This document shows, in pieces, positions 7,191-8,963 of a stretch of DNA of 8,963 nt. The stretch is taken from the NCBI GenBank assembly GCA_019412865.1, contig DXOJ01000259.1:1-8963 (forward strand), read 5' to 3'. The notes under the pieces were generated by a model. It did no database searches, was not told where the DNA came from, and saw nothing but the letters and a program-made list of their open reading frames with translations. Source of the stretch: Bacteroides sp. GTDB taxonomy: Bacteria; Bacteroidota; Bacteroidia; Bacteroidales; Bacteroidaceae. Both the position numbers and the translations under genes were made by a program. The stretch's first letter is position 1, and every line of letters begins with the position of its first letter.

Positions 7191-7221
7191 CAAAGATACG
7201 GCTTTAATAAGAAAAGTCAAT
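7191..7221 (-). promoter_or_regulatory. Bacteroides-type promoter of the yigZ operon
   Basis: On the minus strand ATTG (7221-7218) is followed by 19 nt and then TATCTTTG (7198-7191). This is a perfect match to the Bacteroides -7 element TAnnTTTG and a three-of-four match to the -33 element TTTG at the canonical spacing. Only four bases separate the -7 element from the yigZ ATG, so transcription should start at or next to the start codon. An 11-bp palindrome, TATCAATGATA (7251-7261), lies about 30 bp upstream and could be an operator, but that is speculative. Confidence 0.75.
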
Positions 7222-7278
7222 CTATCGTTTGGAAATATTAATGTTCCACTTATCAATGATAGGCAGTTGGGGGAATTG

Positions 7279-7363
7279 AAAATAGTGACGCTATCCAATA
7301 AAAATAGTGACGGTATACCACAACGATACCGTCACTATCCCGGGCATATCCCGTCACTATTTT
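7279..7363. repeat. Nested inverted and tandem repeat built on ATAGTGACG
   Basis: Four copies of an ATAGTGACG-type unit at about 22-bp spacing, two direct (GTGACG at 7285 and 7307) and two inverted (CGTCAC at 7330 and 7352). The outer arms AAAATAGTGACG (7279-7290) and CGTCACTATTTT (7352-7363) are perfectly complementary over 12 bp. The inner arms, 7304-7316 and 7326-7338, are complementary over 13 bp. The first unit contains ATAG-TGACG-CTAT, a small stem around a 5-nt loop. Further degraded CGTCAC and CGTCAA copies occur at 7380 and 7404. The repeat lies between the DUF1015 stop and the yigZ promoter; the rest of that 250-bp gap holds nothing else I can name. Confidence 0.85.
7298..7338 (-). 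terminator. Hairpin terminator after the DUF1015 gene
   Basis: On the minus strand the 13-bp stem ATAGTGACGGTAT pairs with ATACCGTCACTAT around a 9-nt loop and is followed directly by TTTTATT. This is a standard factor-independent layout about 100 nt past the DUF1015 stop. The outer stem of the same repeat is followed by a T-run on the plus strand at 7358-7365, so the region could also stop transcription in the other direction. Confidence 0.7.
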
Positions 7364-7436
7364 TTCTACATCAATCAAGCGTCACATCTATTGATATAAT
7401 TCCCGTCAACAATGATTTTCGCATAACAGATATTTC

Positions 7437-8684
7437 TTAATCTAACTTATGAATCACCAGCCCTGAACGGAGTTTCGGTTCAAACCAAGTAGTCTTCGGC
7501 GGCATAATATTGCCTGTATCTGCAATATCCATCAACTGTTTCATAGATACAGGATAGAGAGCCAAAGCCACTTTCATTTCACCACTATCCACACGTTTCT
7601 TGAGCTCTCCCAATCCACGGATACCACCTACAAAATCAATACGTTTATCAGAACGCAGATCCTTTATGCCTAAAATTTCATCCAAAATCAGGTTGGAAGA
7701 GATTGTAACATCAAGCACCCCAATAGGGTCGTTATCATTATACGTACCGGCCTTAGCGGTCAAGCTATACCATTTACCACCCAAATAGAGTGAAAAATTA
7801 TGCAAGCCGGACGGTTTATAGATGTCCGCGCCTTTTTCTTCTACTACAAAGTTTTTATCAAGTGCAGCCAAGAATTGTTCAGGAGTCAAACCATTAAGAT
7901 CTTTCACCACACGGTTGTAATCAATAATGGTCAACTGATTTGCCGGGAAGCAAACAGCCATAAAGTAATTATATTCTTCATCACCGCGATGATTTGGATT
8001 CAGTTTTGCTTTCTCTGCTCCCACCAATGCAGCAGCGGCAGAACGGTGATGCCCGTCAGCAATATAAAGGGCAGGCATTTTAGCAAATTCGGCAGTAATT
8101 GCAGCAATATCTGCCTCCTGGTCGACAATCCAGAAAGTATGTCCAAAACCATCACCCGGAGCGATAAAGTCATAAACCGGCTTATTTGCTGTATATTTCT
8201 TTATAATAACATCCAACTTCTCATTGTCAGGATAAGCAAAGAAAACAGGTTCAATATTAGCGTTGTTCACACGTACATGTTTCATACGATCCTCTTCCTT
8301 GTCACGACGGGTCAGCTCATGCTTCTTGATAACCCCGTTCATATAATCCGGGACATAAGCACCGACTACCAACCCATATTGTGTTTTCCCGTTCATCGTC
8401 TGGGCATAGATATAATAGTTTTCCATCTTATCCTGCACCAACCAACCTTTGTCCTGAAACAGTTGGAAATTCTCGGCAGCTTTAGCATACACCTGTTCGT
8501 CATGTTCATCCGTACCAACAGGGAAATCTATTTCCGGTTTAATAATATGATAAAGAGACTTCTCGTTACCTTCCGCTTCTGCGCAGGCTTCTTCAGAATT
8601 CAATACATCATAAGGACGTGAAGCGACCTGTTCTACGAGGTCTTGCGGAGGACGAATGCCCTTGAAAGGTTTGATTATTGCCAT
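7437..8684 (-). CDS. DUF1015-family protein downstream of serA
   Basis: A 415-residue cytoplasmic protein of the DUF1015 family, full length. Features are the N-terminal IIKPFKGIRPP (3-13) with ASRPYDVL (21-28), KHELTRRDKEEDR (121-133) and the signature ADGHHRSAAA (209-218). The function of the family is not settled. The DGHHR signature resembles the motif of ParB/sulfiredoxin-fold proteins, a group that includes the archaeal free-serine kinase SerK. With serA directly upstream, a role in serine or phosphoserine handling is a reasonable guess but not shown. The start ATG at 8684 gives the usual MAIIKPF N-terminus. The leader carries ATATAAAATACT six bases before the start and no clear Shine-Dalgarno sequence. 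A hairpin and promoter-like site lie in the 162-bp gap to serA, and a strong terminator follows the gene. Confidence 0.93.
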   Translation of the reverse strand: MAIIKPFKGIRPPQDLVEQVASRPYDVLNSEEACAEAEGNEKSLYHIIKPEIDFPVGTDEHDEQVYAKAAENFQLFQDKGWLVQDKMENYYIYAQTMNGKTQYGLVVGAYVPDYMNGVIKKHELTRRDKEEDRMKHVRVNNANIEPVFFAYPDNEKLDVIIKKYTANKPVYDFIAPGDGFGHTFWIVDQEADIAAITAEFAKMPALYIADGHHRSAAAALVGAEKAKLNPNHRGDEEYNYFMAVCFPANQLTIIDYNRVVKDLNGLTPEQFLAALDKNFVVEEKGADIYKPSGLHNFSLYLGGKWYSLTAKAGTYNDNDPIGVLDVTISSNLILDEILGIKDLRSDKRIDFVGGIRGLGELKKRVDSGEMKVALALYPVSMKQLMDIADTGNIMPPKTTWFEPKLRSGLVIHKLD

Positions 8685-8712
8685 GATATTAGTATTTTAT
8701 ATGTAAAAAATT

Positions 8713-8743
8713 AAAGCCACAGACTTCTTGAAAATCTGTGGCT
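8713..8743 (-). terminator. Hairpin between serA and the DUF1015 gene
   Basis: AGCCACAGA (8715-8723) and TCTGTGGCT (8735-8743) form a perfect 9-bp stem with an 11-nt loop. On the minus strand the stem is followed by TTTAATTTTTT, so it could end serA transcripts about 100 nt past the serA stop. It is also immediately downstream of a -7-like element, so it may instead be the 5' end hairpin of the DUF1015 mRNA. Either use fits the sequence. Confidence 0.55.
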
Positions 8744-8751
8744 CAAATATA
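8744..8751 (-). promoter_or_regulatory. Promoter -7 element for the DUF1015 gene
   Basis: The minus strand reads TATATTTG, a perfect match to the Bacteroides TAnnTTTG element. No convincing TTTG lies 19-21 nt further upstream, so support is partial. If used, transcription would start at the edge of the 9-bp hairpin, about 55-60 nt before the start codon. Confidence 0.4.
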
Positions 8752-8846
8752 CTACTTATTTCTAAAAAAGACATTCTGCAACGGATTGTTTTTATTCAGA
8801 TACTACCATAGTTATCCTGAAAAATCCGGCTGACTTATTCAGAATC

Positions 8847-8963
8847 TTATTTGTTTACTCTAAATTTCTCGCAACCATCTTTCAAGAAGCCAACAATTTG
8901 TTGAGCGGCAGCAATACCGGCATTGATATTTGCTTCAGCAGTTTGAGCCCCCATCTTCTTGGG
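8847..8963 (-). CDS. serA: D-3-phosphoglycerate dehydrogenase, C-terminal end (partial)
   Basis: The minus strand is open from the window edge to a TAA at 8849-8847 and encodes 38 residues starting PKKMGAQTAEAN and ending EKFRVNK. The segment GAQTAEANINAG matches the conserved C-terminal helix of short SerA enzymes of Bacteroidetes, which oxidise 3-phosphoglycerate in the first step of serine synthesis. The rest of the gene lies outside the window, so NAD-binding and catalytic residues cannot be checked. The DUF1015 gene follows 162 nt downstream on the same strand, an arrangement I recall as common in Bacteroides. Confidence 0.8.
   Translation of the reverse strand, partial: PKKMGAQTAEANINAGIAAAQQIVGFLKDGCEKFRVNK

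Noticed and set aside
7800..8621. Open frame of 273 codons on the plus strand, antisense to the DUF1015 gene
   Set aside because: It lies wholly inside a well-supported gene, its translation is rich in I, F, C and H with no recognisable motif, and no start signal is visible; it is a by-product of codon use on the other strand.

Overview
The window looks like ordinary chromosome of a Bacteroides species, close to B. thetaiotaomicron by gene content and protein style. The grounds are promoters of the TAnnTTTG type, A/T-rich leaders with no strong Shine-Dalgarno sequence, moderate G+C, a single-chain GcvP of 949 residues, and a DUF1015 gene directly downstream of serA. The genus is an inference from sequence style; no database was searched. 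There are no transposases, integrases, tRNA or rRNA genes, and no CRISPR array.

Left part, plus strand (1-3694): a short tail of an upstream gene, a metallo-beta-lactamase-fold hydrolase, and gcvP, the glycine-decarboxylating subunit of the glycine cleavage system. The gap before gcvP is filled by a 22-bp inverted repeat built from 7-nt units that runs up to the start codon.

Middle, minus strand (7221 down to 3749): a probable four-gene operon in the order yigZ/IMPACT-family protein, exported C39-like cysteine peptidase, HpaII-type restriction-endonuclease homologue, nitroreductase. It has a good Bacteroides promoter almost touching the yigZ start codon and a strong hairpin-plus-T-run terminator after the nitroreductase. 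The gaps between its genes are 41, 79 and 67 nt, with no terminator visible in them. The HpaII homologue is the strangest gene here: no methyltransferase is nearby, and the position expected to hold the catalytic lysine is an arginine.

Right part, minus strand (8963 down to 7304): the last 38 codons of serA (phosphoglycerate dehydrogenase), a hairpin and promoter-like site, then a DUF1015 protein that ends in a hairpin terminator. The serA link suggests a role near serine metabolism.

Two intergenic regions, 3754-3919 and 7279-7363, carry arrays of units about 22 bp long. Each unit contains a small dyad around a TGCCG or TGACG loop. The two arrays share the core AGTG(C/A)CGCT while the outer stem bases differ in a paired way. 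This looks like one structured repeat family and, with the altered HpaII homologue, is the most interesting content of the window.
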